DNA of 64,000 nucleotides from Streptomyces sp. DHE7-1. GTDB lineage: Bacteria > Actinomycetota > Actinomycetes > Streptomycetales > Streptomycetaceae. Under the pieces are notes generated by a model. It saw only the letters and a list, made by a program, of their open reading frames with translations. It was not told the DNA's origin and searched no databases. The stretch is from positions 4,588,001 to 4,652,000 of the forward strand of contig JACJDG010000003.1 in NCBI GenBank assembly GCA_016432725.1, in the 5' to 3' direction. A program made the translations under genes and the position numbers. Within the stretch, counting starts at the first letter, position 1; every line of letters starts with the position of its first letter. Below, in pieces: positions 7,308-16,491 of the stretch.

Positions 7308-9625
7308 TCACCCCGTCTCCGACTCCTCCACCTCGCAGCGCAGTGTCCGTTCGGACCCGACCGCCCGCACCGGACCGGTCAGCCGCAGCCGGGCGGTGTG
7401 CCGTACCTCCGCGCTGGACGGTCCGAGCCGCAGTTCCAGGGCGCCCGGCTCCACCACGCGGGCGCCCGTGCGATCGGTGAAGCACGACAGGTCGGCGTGG
7501 AAACGGAAGGTCAGCCGGCGGGACTCGCCCGGGGCCAGCTCCAGCCGCCGGTAGCCGGTCAGCCGGACGTCCGGGCGGGTCACCGACGCCACCGGGTCGT
7601 GCAGATAGAGCTGGACGACCTCGGCGCCCGCGCGGTCACCGGTGTTGCGGACGGTCAGCGAGAGGTCGTACGAGCCGTCCGTGCCGATCTCCGTCACGCC
7701 GTCGCCCTCGTCGCCGGTGAAGTCCTCCCAGGCGAACGTCGTGTACGAGCGTCCGTGGCCGAAGGGGTACAGCGGGGTCGGGTCCAGGCTGCTGACCTCG
7801 CCGGCCAGGCCCAGCGGGGGCTGGAGATAGGTCCACGGCTGGCCGCCGGGCGCGCGCGGGACGCTCACCGGGAGACGGCCCGAGGGGTTCACCCGGCCGG
7901 ACAGGACGCCCGCCACGGCAGGACCGCCCTCCTCGCCCGGGAAGAAGGCCTGGACGGCCGCGCCGAGCCGGCCGTGCCAGCGGCCCAGCGCGTACGGGCG
8001 CCCGGTGAGCAGGACCAGGACGACGGGGACGCCGGTGGCGACCAGCGCGTCCAGCAACTCGCCCTGGACACCCGGCAGCCGCAGGTCCGCCACGTCGCAG
8101 CCCTCGCCCGAGGTGCCCCGGCCGAACAGGCCCGCGCGGTCGCCGAGGACCGCCACGCACACGTCCGCCTCCGCCGCCCGGGCCACCGCCTCCGCGAAGC
8201 CCGCGGTGTCCGGGCCGCGGACCCCGCAGCCCTCGGCGAACGTCACCTTGGCGTCCGGCAGTTCGGTGCGCAGGGCGTCCAGGATGGTCGGGATCGAGAC
8301 GCCGAGCGGGACCTCGGGGTGGTGGGGGAGCACATGGGAGGGGAAGGAGTAGCAGCCGAGCATCGCCAGGGCGTCCGCCGCGCGGGGCCCACCACCGCGA
8401 TCCGGGTGTCGGGGGCCAGCGGCAGCAGCCCGTCGGGGTTGTCGAGCAGGACCACCGACTCCTCGGCCAGCCGGCCGGCCAGGGCGCGGTTGGCGGCCGA
8501 GTCCAGGTCGACCGGGCCGCCGGGCTCCGGCCGCCAGTCCTCGTCCAGCAGGCCGAGCCCGCACTTCTGCAGCAGGACCCGGCGGGCCGCGCGGTCCACC
8601 AGCGACTCCGGGACACGGCCCGCCCGCACGGCGGTGACGAGCGGGGCGCCGTAGCACTTCAGGGTCGGCAGTTCGACGTCGACGCCCGCCGCCAGGGCCA
8701 GGTGCGCCGCCCCGGCCTCGTCCTCCGCGACCCGGTGCCGGCTCAGCAGGAAGCCGACGCCGAAGTAGTCGGCGACCACCGTGCCGGTGAACCCCCACTC
8801 ACCGCGCAGGAGTTCGTCGAGCAGCCGGGGGTCGGCGGAGACCGGTACGCCGTCGGTCTCGGTGTAGGAGGCCATCACCGAGCGCGCTCCGCCCTCGCGC
8901 AGCGCCATCTCGAACGGCGGCAGGGTCACGTCCGCGAACTCCCGTACGCCCGCCCGTACGGGGGCGAGGTTGCGGGCGCCCACCGAGGAGGCGTACCCGG
9001 CGAAGTGCTTGAGCGTGGCGACCACCCCGGCCGACTCCAGGCCGCGCACATAGGCCGTGCCGACCGTGCCGACCAGGTAGGGGTCCTCGCCGATCGTCTC
9101 CTCCACGCGGCCCCAGCGCGGGTCGCGGACCACGTCCAGCACGGGGGCGAGGCCCTGGTGGACGCCGACCGAGCGCAGGTCGCGGCCGATGTGCCGGCCC
9201 ACCTCGGCGACGAGCGCCGGGTCGAAGGACGCGCCCCAGGCCAGCGGTACCGGGTACGCGGTCGCGCCCCACGCCGTGAAGCCCGCCAGGCACTCCTCGT
9301 GGGCTACCGCCGGGATGCCGAAGCGGCTCGCCCCGGCGATGCGGCGCTGGGCACGGGCCAGTGCCTGCGCGCCCAGCGCCGGGTCCACCGGAGCGGTGCC
9401 GAAGGAGCGGGTCAGCTGGCCGAGGCCATGGGCGATCAGCTCGTCCCAGTCGTAGTCGGCGGTCATCTCGCGCTGCAGCGGGGCGACCCCGTCGCCGTCC
9501 GTGGCGGCGCCCACCCACACCCCGTAGAGCTGGGCGGTCTTCTCCTCCAGGGTCATTCGGGAGAGCAGGTCGTCGACGCGCGCGGCGGCGGGCAGGGCGG
9601 GGTCGCGCCAAGGAGCGGTGGTCAT
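7308..9625 (-). CDS. GH3 beta-xylosidase/beta-glucosidase (one frameshift in this sequence)
   Basis: Glycoside hydrolase family 3 enzyme, 772 residues when repaired. The N-terminal barrel runs from MTLEEKTAQLYG through LAPVLDVVRDPRWGRVEE and LKHFAGY to the nucleophile Asp286 in TVVADYFGV. The second domain (SVVLLDNPDGLLPL, GCYSFPSH, CVAVLGDRAG) and the C-terminal fibronectin-III-like domain (PLYPFGHGRSYTTF, GAEVVQLYL) follow. The frame breaks at a GGGG run (8384-8387, plus strand); adding one base restores VVGPRAADALAML. There is no signal peptide, so it is cytoplasmic. It is divergent from a LacI regulator and close to a xylanase, so xylo-oligosaccharides are a likely substrate. Length matches Streptomyces BxlA-type beta-xylosidases. 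Confidence 0.9.
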
Positions 9626-9721
9626 GAAACTCCCGTCGGAAGGGTCGGGACGCCGGGCGGTACCCCGTTCGTCGGCACACGCTCGCGCTCTCGGGCGGTC
9701 GGGCTCTCGACAGCGGGCTCA

Positions 9722-9758
9722 CGAATGTTTCGGTCAATGCGTCGAATGTTCCGGAAAC
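9722..9758. promoter_or_regulatory. Candidate LacI-family operators between the GH3 gene and its regulator
   Basis: CGAA-TGT-TTCG (9722-9732) is an inverted half-site pair. CGAATGTT recurs 21 bases later (9743-9750), followed by TTCCGGAA and GGAAAC. The CGAA/TTCG halves match those known for Streptomyces xylan repressors of the BxlR type. The pair is about two helical turns apart, between the divergent genes, and fits autoregulation plus control of the GH3 gene. Confidence 0.55.
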
Positions 9759-9812
9759 CTATGGCGGGAGAACACCTTCGTCAAGAGGTGCCGCAGGGAT
9801 ACGATCGCGGGC

Positions 9813-10844
9813 ATGAAGCCTTCGAAGCCCGCAGAAACGCAGACGGCGACCCTCGCCGAAATCGCCCGGGAGGCCGGGGTCTCCGCTCCGACTGTTTCGA
9901 AGGTCCTCAACGGCCGCTCCGACGTGGCCCCGGCGACCCGCACCCGTGTCGAGGAGCTGCTGCGCGCCTACGGCTACCGGCGCCGGCGCGCCGAGGCGTC
10001 CCGTTCCCCGCTGATCGACCTGGTCTTCCACGAGCTGGAGAGCGCCTGGGCGATGGAGGTCATCCGGGGCGTGGAGAACGTGGCCCGGGACGCGGGCCTG
10101 AGCGTGGTGCTGTCCGAGTCGGCCGGGCGGCTCACCCCGGGACGCACCTGGGCCGACCAGGTCGCCGCCCGCCGCCCGCACGGCGTGGTCCTGGTGCTGT
10201 CCGGCCTCGACGAGTCCCAGCGCGCGCTGCTGACCAGCCGGTCCATCCCGTTCGTGGTGATGGACCCGGCGGGCGACCCGGGTCCGGACGTGCCCTCGAT
10301 CGGCGCCACCAACTGGCAGGGCGGTCTCGCCGCCACCCGCCACCTGGTGGAGCTCGGCCACACCCGGATCGGCGCCATCAGCGGCCCCTCCCGGATGATG
10401 TGCAGCCGGGCCCGCGTCGACGGCTACCGGGCCGCGCTGGAGACGGCGGGGCTGCCGGTCGACTCCTCGCTCGTCGTGACCGGCGACTTCCACCACGACG
10501 CCGGCTACCGGCTGGGCCTTGAGCTTCTGCGCCGCCCGGACCGGCCCACCGCCGTCTTCGCGGGCAACGACCTCCAGGCCCTCGGCCTGTTCGAGGCCGC
10601 GCGCGAGCTGGGGCTGCGCATCCCGGAGGACCTCAGCGTGGTCGGCTTCGACGATCTGCCGGTGGCCCGCTGGGTGGGGCCGCCGCTGACGACCGTGCGC
10701 CAGCCGCTGACCGAGATGGCCGAGGCCGCGGCCCGGCTGGTGCTGGAACTGGGCCGCGCCGAGGACGAGCGGGCGGCGACCCGGGTGGAGCTGGCGACCA
10801 GCCTGGTGGTGCGCAGCAGCACGGCGGCGCCGGCCGCCGGGTGA
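9813..10844 (+). CDS. LacI-family transcriptional regulator (probable xylan-utilisation repressor)
   Basis: A 343-residue LacI/GalR-type repressor. The helix-turn-helix and hinge are near the N-terminus (ATLAEIAREAGVSAPTVSKVLNGRSDV, residues 12-38, split by the usual turn). The periplasmic-binding-like effector domain follows, with DLVFHELES, HTRIGAISGPS, AVFAGNDLQALGLF and VVGFDDLPVARW. The ATG at 9813 was chosen because the helix-turn-helix begins 11 residues later. It is divergent from the GH3 gene and just upstream of the xylanase; CGAA/TTCG operators lie before both targets. Confidence 0.9.
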   Translation: MKPSKPAETQTATLAEIAREAGVSAPTVSKVLNGRSDVAPATRTRVEELLRAYGYRRRRAEASRSPLIDLVFHELESAWAMEVIRGVENVARDAGLSVVLSESAGRLTPGRTWADQVAARRPHGVVLVLSGLDESQRALLTSRSIPFVVMDPAGDPGPDVPSIGATNWQGGLAATRHLVELGHTRIGAISGPSRMMCSRARVDGYRAALETAGLPVDSSLVVTGDFHHDAGYRLGLELLRRPDRPTAVFAGNDLQALGLFEAARELGLRIPEDLSVVGFDDLPVARWVGPPLTTVRQPLTEMAEAAARLVLELGRAEDERAATRVELATSLVVRSSTAAPAAG

Positions 10845-10922
10845 CATGACTGGCCGGAAGTCGACGTATTGACGGGTGGGGCGGGTGCCCGCACACTCCT
10901 CCGAAGTCAATCGGTTGCACGA

Positions 10923-10935
10923 CCGAAACTTTCGG
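10923..10935. promoter_or_regulatory. CCGAAA-C-TTTCGG palindrome overlapping the xylanase ribosome site
   Basis: A perfect 13-bp palindrome that contains the CGAA/TTCG halves seen upstream of the GH3 gene. Its right arm runs into the GGAGG of the xylanase gene, so a bound LacI repressor would block both transcription and early translation steps. It matches the xylan-repressor operator style of streptomycetes. Confidence 0.65.
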
Positions 10936-10947
10936 AGGCCCCCCGCC

Positions 10948-12309
10948 ATGAGAACCTCCAGAACTTCCTTACGCGCCTGTCTGGCCGCCCTGGTCGCCGC
11001 CGCGGCCCTCTGCACGGCCGGTACCGGCACCGCCCGTGCCGCCGACCCGCCGCTGCGCGACCTCGCCGCGGCGAAGGGCAAGGTCATCGGCACCGCGGTC
11101 ACCGGTTCCAAGCTCACCGGCGCCTACGCGGACATCACCGGGACGCAGTTCGGCTCGCTCACCCCGGGCAACGCCATGAAGTGGGGCTCGGTCGAGCCCG
11201 CCCGGGGCAGCTTCGACTGGAGCGAGGCCGACCAGATCGTGGCCTTCGCCCAGGCTCACGACCAGCAGGTGCGCGGCCACACCCTGGTCTGGCACAGCCA
11301 GAACCCGAGCTGGCTGACCAACGGGAGCTGGACCCCGGCCCAGCTCGGCGCCCTGCTGCGGGACCACATCGGCACCGAGGTCGGCCGCTACAAGGGCAAG
11401 GTGTCCGTCTGGGACGTGGTCAACGAGCCCTTCAACGAGGACGGCAGCTACCGCTCGACGATCTGGTACGACGGCCTCGGCTCGGGCTACATCGCCAACG
11501 CCCTGACCTGGGCGCACGCGGCCGACCCGAACGCCAAGCTGTACATCAACGACTACAACGTCGAGGGCGTGAACGCGAAGTCCACCGCCCTGTACGACCT
11601 GGTCAGGTCCCTCAAGCAGCAGGGCGTGCCGATCGACGGCGTCGGCCTCCAGGCCCATCTGATCCTCGGCCAGGTGCCGGCTTCGCTCCAGCAGAACATC
11701 CAGCGCTTCGCGGACCTCGGCGTGGATGTGGCCGTCACCGAGCTGGACGTCCGGATGTCCCTGCCCGCCGACAGCGCGAAACTGGCGCAGCAGGCGGCCG
11801 ACTTCAAGTCCGTGACGGCCGCCTGCACGGCCGTGACCCGGTGCGTAGGCGTCACGGTGTGGGGCTTCACCGACTCCGACTCCTGGGTGCCGAGCACCTT
11901 CCCCGGCTACGGGGCGGCGACGCCGTACGACGAGAACTACCAGCCGAAACCGGCGTATCACGCGATCGCCGAGGCGCTGGGCGGGGGAGGCGGCACGAGC
12001 GAACCGCCGCCGGGCGGTGCCTGCTCGGCCGCCTACGGCGTGACCGGTCAGTGGGACGGCGGATTCACCGGCCAGGTGAGGATCTCCTGCTCGGGTGCCT
12101 CGCTGTCCTCCTGGAAGGTGAACTGGACCTACGGCGCCGGCCAGCGGATCACGCAGGCCTGGAACGCCACCTGCACCCAGTCGGGCACGGCCGTGTCGTG
12201 CGCGAACGCCTCGTACAACGGCGCGGTGCCGGACGGCGGTTCGGTGACCTTCGGGTTCAACGCCTCCTGGAGCGGCAGCAATCCGGTGCCCGCGGTGAGC
12301 CTCGGATGA
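10948..12309 (+). CDS. Secreted GH10 endo-beta-1,4-xylanase with C-terminal CBM2
   Basis: A 453-residue secreted xylanase. A Sec-type signal peptide (cleavage near ARA-ADPP, residue ~31) leads into a GH10 barrel with MKWGSVEP, HTLVWHSQNP, acid/base Glu160 in WDVVNEP and nucleophile Glu265 in VTELDVRM. A Gly-rich linker (~residue 343) precedes a family 2 carbohydrate-binding module with WDGGFTGQVRI and WSGSNP at the end. Codon 8 (10969-10971) is TTA and codons 2 and 5 are AGA, all very rare here, so translation may depend on the developmental bldA tRNA. The ATG has GGAGG nine bases upstream. Confidence 0.95.
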   Translation: MRTSRTSLRACLAALVAAAALCTAGTGTARAADPPLRDLAAAKGKVIGTAVTGSKLTGAYADITGTQFGSLTPGNAMKWGSVEPARGSFDWSEADQIVAFAQAHDQQVRGHTLVWHSQNPSWLTNGSWTPAQLGALLRDHIGTEVGRYKGKVSVWDVVNEPFNEDGSYRSTIWYDGLGSGYIANALTWAHAADPNAKLYINDYNVEGVNAKSTALYDLVRSLKQQGVPIDGVGLQAHLILGQVPASLQQNIQRFADLGVDVAVTELDVRMSLPADSAKLAQQAADFKSVTAACTAVTRCVGVTVWGFTDSDSWVPSTFPGYGAATPYDENYQPKPAYHAIAEALGGGGGTSEPPPGGACSAAYGVTGQWDGGFTGQVRISCSGASLSSWKVNWTYGAGQRITQAWNATCTQSGTAVSCANASYNGAVPDGGSVTFGFNASWSGSNPVPAVSLG

Positions 12310-12314
12310 GCGTT

Positions 12315-12338
12315 CCCCGAGAGGACCGGATCTCGGGG
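12315..12338 (+). terminator. Hairpin after the xylanase gene
   Basis: CCCCGAGA and TCTCGGGG pair perfectly around an 8-base loop, six bases after the xylanase stop. It is a plausible terminator. The following ~185 bases hold nothing recognisable up to the ECF42 promoter. Confidence 0.55.
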
Positions 12339-12523
12339 CTTCCGCCGGCAGTCCCCTCACCATCCGGATCCACGTTCCTCACGTGACCGGATCGGCACGG
12401 CACCCTCCGACCCCGACCGGGTGGTGGCGAGAGCCGACGGCGGGGGAACCGCGGGCGTCGCCGCGCTGGGCGGCGGCCCCTCCGGACGGCCGGAAAAAAA
12501 TCTTCGGGAAATGTCCGCGCGGC

Positions 12524-12550
12524 TGTCGATCCGGTCGTATCCCGTTCGAC
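12524..12550 (+). promoter_or_regulatory. ECF42-type promoter
   Basis: TGTCGA (12524-12529), 17 bases, then CGAC (12547-12550) matches the promoter described for ECF42 sigma factors (TGTCGA and CGA/TC). It lies ~50 bases before the YCII gene that is cotranscribed with the sigma factor, so the pair is probably autoregulated. Confidence 0.65.
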
Positions 12551-12600
12551 GTACAGGTGAGCGGCGGGGACCGGCCCGCCGCCCGGACCGAGGAGTCACC

Positions 12601-12957
12601 ATGCCCCGCTACCTGTCGCTCGTGCGCATCGAGGAGAACTCCGCCCCCGCCGAGGGCCCCAGCGAGGAACTGATGCAGCGGATGGGCGAGCTGATCGAGG
12701 AGATCACCAAGGCCGGCGTCATGCTCGACACCGCCGGACTCACCCCCTCCGCCCAGGGCGCCCGGGTGCGCTGGGAGGGCGGCAGGATCTCCGTCACCGA
12801 CGGGCCCTTCACCGAGTCCAAGGAGGTCGTCGGCGGCTACGCGCTCATGCAGTGCAAGGACATGGCCGAGGCGCTGGAGTGGACCAAGCGGTTCCTGAAG
12901 ACCCACGAGGAGTTCTGGACCGTCACCTGCGAGGTCCGGGAGATCGCCGAGGGCTGA
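12601..12957 (+). CDS. YCII/DGPF-domain protein, partner of ECF42 sigma factor
   Basis: A 118-residue YCII-related protein. It has the hallmark DGPF motif (VTDGPFTESKEVVGGY) and starts PRYLSLVRIEE. The ATG follows GAGGAG closely. Genes of this type almost always sit next to ECF42 sigma factors, and one follows here. The protein is thought to be a small dimeric enzyme-like or regulatory partner; no reaction can be assigned. Confidence 0.9.
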   Translation: MPRYLSLVRIEENSAPAEGPSEELMQRMGELIEEITKAGVMLDTAGLTPSAQGARVRWEGGRISVTDGPFTESKEVVGGYALMQCKDMAEALEWTKRFLKTHEEFWTVTCEVREIAEG

Positions 12958-13001
12958 GCCTCCTTGGCTCCGGAGGGCCCGGGGGTGTTGCATGGTGGGC
13001 T

Positions 13002-14255
13002 GTGGAAGCACAGCCCACCGCGGCACACGCCATCGAGACCGTCTTCCGACTGGAGTACCCGCGCGTCGTCGCCGGCGTCGCCCGGATCGTGCGGGACCTC
13101 GGCATCGCCGAGGAACTGGCGCAGGACGCGCTGGTCGCCGCCCTGGAGCGGTGGCCCCGCGACGGCGTGCCCGACAACCCCGGCGCCTGGCTCACGGCCA
13201 CCGCCCGGCACCGCGCCGTCGACCTGGTCCGGCGCCGCGAGACCTACGCCCGCAAGCTCGCGGAGATCGGCCGGACCCTCCCGGACACGGCCCCGCCGCC
13301 CGAGCCCGCCGACCCGGACGACATCGACGACGACCTGCTGCGGCTCGTCTTCACCACCTGCCATCCGGTGCTGTCCCCCGAGGCCCGCGTCGCCCTCACC
13401 CTGCGCCTGCTGGGCGGTCTCACCACGGCGGAGATCGCCCGCGCCCATCTCGTCCCGGAGCCGACGGTCGCCCAGCGCGTCGTCCGCGCCAAACGCACCC
13501 TCGCGACCCGGAACGTCGCCTTCGAGGTGCCGTACGGGCCCGACCGCGAGGCCCGCCTCGGCTCGGTCCTCGACGTCATCTACCTGATCTTCAATGAGGG
13601 TTACGCGGCCACCGCCGGCGACGACCTGCTGCGCCCCGGGCTGTGCGAGGACGCCCTTCGGCTGGCCCGGCTGCTGTCCGGGCTGATGCCGAAGGAGCCG
13701 GAGGTGCACGGCCTCACCGCGCTGCTGGAGTTCCAGGCCTCGCGCACCGCCGCCCGCACCGCCCCCGACGGCACCCCGGTGCTGCTGGAGGACCAGGACC
13801 GGCGCCGCTGGAACCGCATGCTCATCGCCCGCGGCATCCGGGCCCTGGCCCGCGCCGAGGCCACCGCCACCGGCGCACCCGGCCCCTACGCCCTCCAGGC
13901 GGCCATCGCGGCCTGCCACGCGCACGCGTTCACCTACGCGGAGACCGACTGGCGGACCATCGCCACCCTCTACGCCCTGCTCGCCGCCCGGGCCCCGTCA
14001 CCGGTCGTCGAACTGAACCGCGCGGTGGCCGTGTCGAGGGCCGAGGGCCCGGCCGAAGCGCTCGCGCTCGTCGACGCCCTGGCCGGCGAACCCGCTTTGC
14101 GCGACTACCACTTGCTGCCCAGCGTCCGCGCCGACCTGCTGTCCCGCCTGGGCCGTACGGCGGAGGCCCGCGCGGAGTTCGAACGCGCGGCCTCGCTCAC
14201 CCGCAACGCACGCGAGCGCGCCCTGCTGCTGCGCCGGGCCGCCGAGGCCGGCTGA
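13002..14255 (+). CDS. ECF42-group RNA polymerase sigma factor
   Basis: A 417-residue sigma factor, much longer than usual ECF sigmas. Region 2 is VFRLEYPRVVAGVARIVRD..LAQDALVAALERW and region 4 is ARVALTLRLLGGLTTAEIARA with VAQRVVRAKRTL. The C-terminal half, from ~residue 190, is an all-alpha TPR-like domain (VIYLIFNEGYAAT, AIAACHAHA, VVELNRAVAVSRAEGP, DLLSRLGRTAEARAEFERA) needed for activity in this group. No anti-sigma gene is nearby; the DGPF protein is the conserved neighbour. The GTG at 13002 is the only start with a plausible site and gives normal region 2 length. Confidence 0.92.
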   Translation: MEAQPTAAHAIETVFRLEYPRVVAGVARIVRDLGIAEELAQDALVAALERWPRDGVPDNPGAWLTATARHRAVDLVRRRETYARKLAEIGRTLPDTAPPPEPADPDDIDDDLLRLVFTTCHPVLSPEARVALTLRLLGGLTTAEIARAHLVPEPTVAQRVVRAKRTLATRNVAFEVPYGPDREARLGSVLDVIYLIFNEGYAATAGDDLLRPGLCEDALRLARLLSGLMPKEPEVHGLTALLEFQASRTAARTAPDGTPVLLEDQDRRRWNRMLIARGIRALARAEATATGAPGPYALQAAIAACHAHAFTYAETDWRTIATLYALLAARAPSPVVELNRAVAVSRAEGPAEALALVDALAGEPALRDYHLLPSVRADLLSRLGRTAEARAEFERAASLTRNARERALLLRRAAEAG

Positions 14256-14271
14256 GGGGCCGGACGCGGTC

Positions 14272-15453
14272 TCAGCGCGCGGGGCGGCCGACCAGCATCG
14301 TCGGGGCTCCCGCCACCCGGGTCAGGAAGACCGTGGCGGAGTGCGGGCCCTGGGGTCTGACCTTGCGGCGCAGTTCCTCGGGCTCGACCGCCGAGCCCCG
14401 CTTCTTCACGGTCAGGATGCCGACCTCGCGCTCGCGCAGCAGGGCCTTGAGCCGCTTGACGTTGAAGGGGAGCTGGTCGGTGATCTCGTAGGCGGTGGCG
14501 TACGGCGTGTTGTGCAGCTCGTCGGAGGTGATGTAGGCGATGGTCGGGTCGATCAGCCCACCGTCCAGGTCCTCGGCCACCTCGGCGACCAGGTGGGCGC
14601 GGATGACGGCGCCGTCCGGCTCGTACAGGTACCGCCCGACCGGCCGGACCCGCGGGTCGGGGAGCATGGTGCCGGGTGTCACGTAGATGCCGGCACCGGA
14701 GGGGAGCAGCGTCGCCCGCCGGGCCCCCGGCGTCACGTGCGGGCCGAACCACAGGATGGCCTCCTTCACGTCCCCTCCGTCCGAGACCCACTCGGCCGTC
14801 GCGTCCGCGGGGATCGCCTCGTGCGGAATGCCCGGCGCGATCTTCAGCAGGCCGAGCGGCGCCCCGAGCGCGGCGGACACTGCCCATGACAGGGGAGGGG
14901 AGTAGGCCTCCGGATCGAAGATGCGGCCGCGCTTGCCGGACCGGCGGGCCGGGTCGACGAACACGGCGTCGTATCCGGCCGTGTCCACCTCCGTCACGTC
15001 GGTCTCGCACACCTCGATCAGGCCGGCGAGACCGAGCGCGTCGGCGTTGGCGCGGGCAACCTCACAGGTCAGCGGGTCACGGTCGACGGCCAGCACCCGG
15101 ATCCCGGCGCGGGCGAACGCGATCGCGTCGCCGCCGATCCCGCAGCACAGGTCGGCGACGGACCGCACCCCGTTCGCCCGGAGGCACTCGGCCCGGTGCG
15201 TCGCCACACTCGTCCGCGTCGACTGCTCGACGCCGTGGGGCGTGAAGAACATCCGGGCGGCGTCCCGTTCGCCGAACTTGGCCACCGCCCGCTGCCGCAG
15301 CCGCGCCTGCCCCAGCGCCGCGGACACCAGCTCGGCGGGGTGGTCCCGGCGCAGCCGGGTGGCGACGGCCAGCTCGCGCGCGGGGTCGGTGTCGCGCACC
15401 TCGTCGAGCAGGGCGCGGCCTTCGGGGGTGAGGAGGAGGGCGAGGTCGTTCAC
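14272..15453 (-). CDS. Class I SAM-dependent methyltransferase, THUMP-like domain protein
   Basis: A 393-residue protein. An N-terminal helical part leads to a SAM-binding motif VADLCCGIGGDAIAFARAGIRVLAVDRD and the catalytic-type motif YDAVFVDPARR. The C-terminal half has ITDQLPFNVKRLKALLRER and ILTVKKRGSAVEPEELRRK, as in THUMP-like methyltransferases. The substrate is probably RNA, but this is inference. The GTG at 15453 was chosen because the N-terminal domain starts directly after it. It is divergent from the deacetylase genes and convergent with the ECF42 sigma gene. Confidence 0.85.
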   Translation of the reverse strand: MNDLALLLTPEGRALLDEVRDTDPARELAVATRLRRDHPAELVSAALGQARLRQRAVAKFGERDAARMFFTPHGVEQSTRTSVATHRAECLRANGVRSVADLCCGIGGDAIAFARAGIRVLAVDRDPLTCEVARANADALGLAGLIEVCETDVTEVDTAGYDAVFVDPARRSGKRGRIFDPEAYSPPLSWAVSAALGAPLGLLKIAPGIPHEAIPADATAEWVSDGGDVKEAILWFGPHVTPGARRATLLPSGAGIYVTPGTMLPDPRVRPVGRYLYEPDGAVIRAHLVAEVAEDLDGGLIDPTIAYITSDELHNTPYATAYEITDQLPFNVKRLKALLREREVGILTVKKRGSAVEPEELRRKVRPQGPHSATVFLTRVAGAPTMLVGRPAR

Positions 15454-15543
15454 CGGGTCATTGTGGGCCAGTCGGTGGATGGTGCGCCTCCGGCGGCGGT
15501 GTCGGACCGGGTTCGGCGCCGGGGCCTGCGAGGATCCGACGCC

Positions 15544-16491
15544 ATGCGAGAAGTAGTACAAAATGACAAAAAGCGGTCTCGTGGCACATGTCCGTACCTC
15601 CCCGGGACCGCCCTGCGCTGCGGCGTGGCCGTTCTGGTCTCGGCCGCCTTCGTCTCCGGCTGCGGTTCCCCGGGCCAGGGCTCCGGCGCCCACTCCGGGC
15701 CCGCCCACAACTCCGGCCAGGGCGGACCCGCCCAGGCCCTGACCCCCGAGGCCCGCCGCGCCGCCGAACAGGCCCGGCTGGTCGCGGCCGCCCAGCGCTG
15801 GAAGCTGGCCCGGGTGCCGCTCGCGCCCCCGGCGCCCCCGGCCGTCAAGCCGAAGATCACCCCGCGCGACGGCTTCGAGGTGGACGGCCAGGAGGAGGAG
15901 AACCTGCCCCCGGTCTTCACCACCGTCCCCACCGGCAAGAAGGTCGTCTTCCTCACCATCGACGACGGCGCCGAGAAGGACCCGGCGTTCCTGCGCATGA
16001 TGAGCGACCTGAAGATCCCCTACTCGGCCTTCCTCAGCAACTACCTGGTGAAGGACGACTACGGCTACTTCCGCCGGATGCAGTCCGAGGGCCACACCCT
16101 CAACAACCACACCCTGACCCACCCCTACCTGCCCGGCCTCTCCTACGAGCAGCAACGGGACGAGATCTGCGGCATGCAGGACATCATGAAGAAGCAGTTC
16201 GGCAAGGCGCCCACCGTCTTCCGGCCGCCCTACGGCAACTACAACGGCGACACCCTGCGCGCCGCCAAGTCCTGCGGGATCAAGTACGCGCCGATCTGGG
16301 ACGAGGAGGTCTTCGTCGACCACTGGGAGTACCGCGACTGGGACCGCAGCCTGCACCCCGGCGACATCGTGCTCACCCACTTCCGCGGCCGCGACGACTG
16401 GAACGGCACGATGGTCGACGACATGCGCAGGTTCCTCGACAAGGTCACGCGCGAGGGGTACGCCGTGGCGCGCCTGGAGGACTACCTGTGA
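15544..16491 (+). CDS. Lipoprotein polysaccharide deacetylase (NodB domain)
   Basis: A 315-residue lipoprotein. The signal ends in a lipobox (AAFVSGC) near residue 38. A linker leads to a NodB-type deacetylase domain with all five motifs: LTIDDGAEKDP, NNHTLTHPYL (HxxxH), FRPPYGNY, IWDEE and VLTHFRG. It probably removes acetyl groups from cell-wall or environmental glycans at the outer membrane face. The DDGA form instead of DDGP is shared with its neighbour. The next gene overlaps by four bases (GTGA). Confidence 0.9.
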   Translation: MREVVQNDKKRSRGTCPYLPGTALRCGVAVLVSAAFVSGCGSPGQGSGAHSGPAHNSGQGGPAQALTPEARRAAEQARLVAAAQRWKLARVPLAPPAPPAVKPKITPRDGFEVDGQEEENLPPVFTTVPTGKKVVFLTIDDGAEKDPAFLRMMSDLKIPYSAFLSNYLVKDDYGYFRRMQSEGHTLNNHTLTHPYLPGLSYEQQRDEICGMQDIMKKQFGKAPTVFRPPYGNYNGDTLRAAKSCGIKYAPIWDEEVFVDHWEYRDWDRSLHPGDIVLTHFRGRDDWNGTMVDDMRRFLDKVTREGYAVARLEDYL

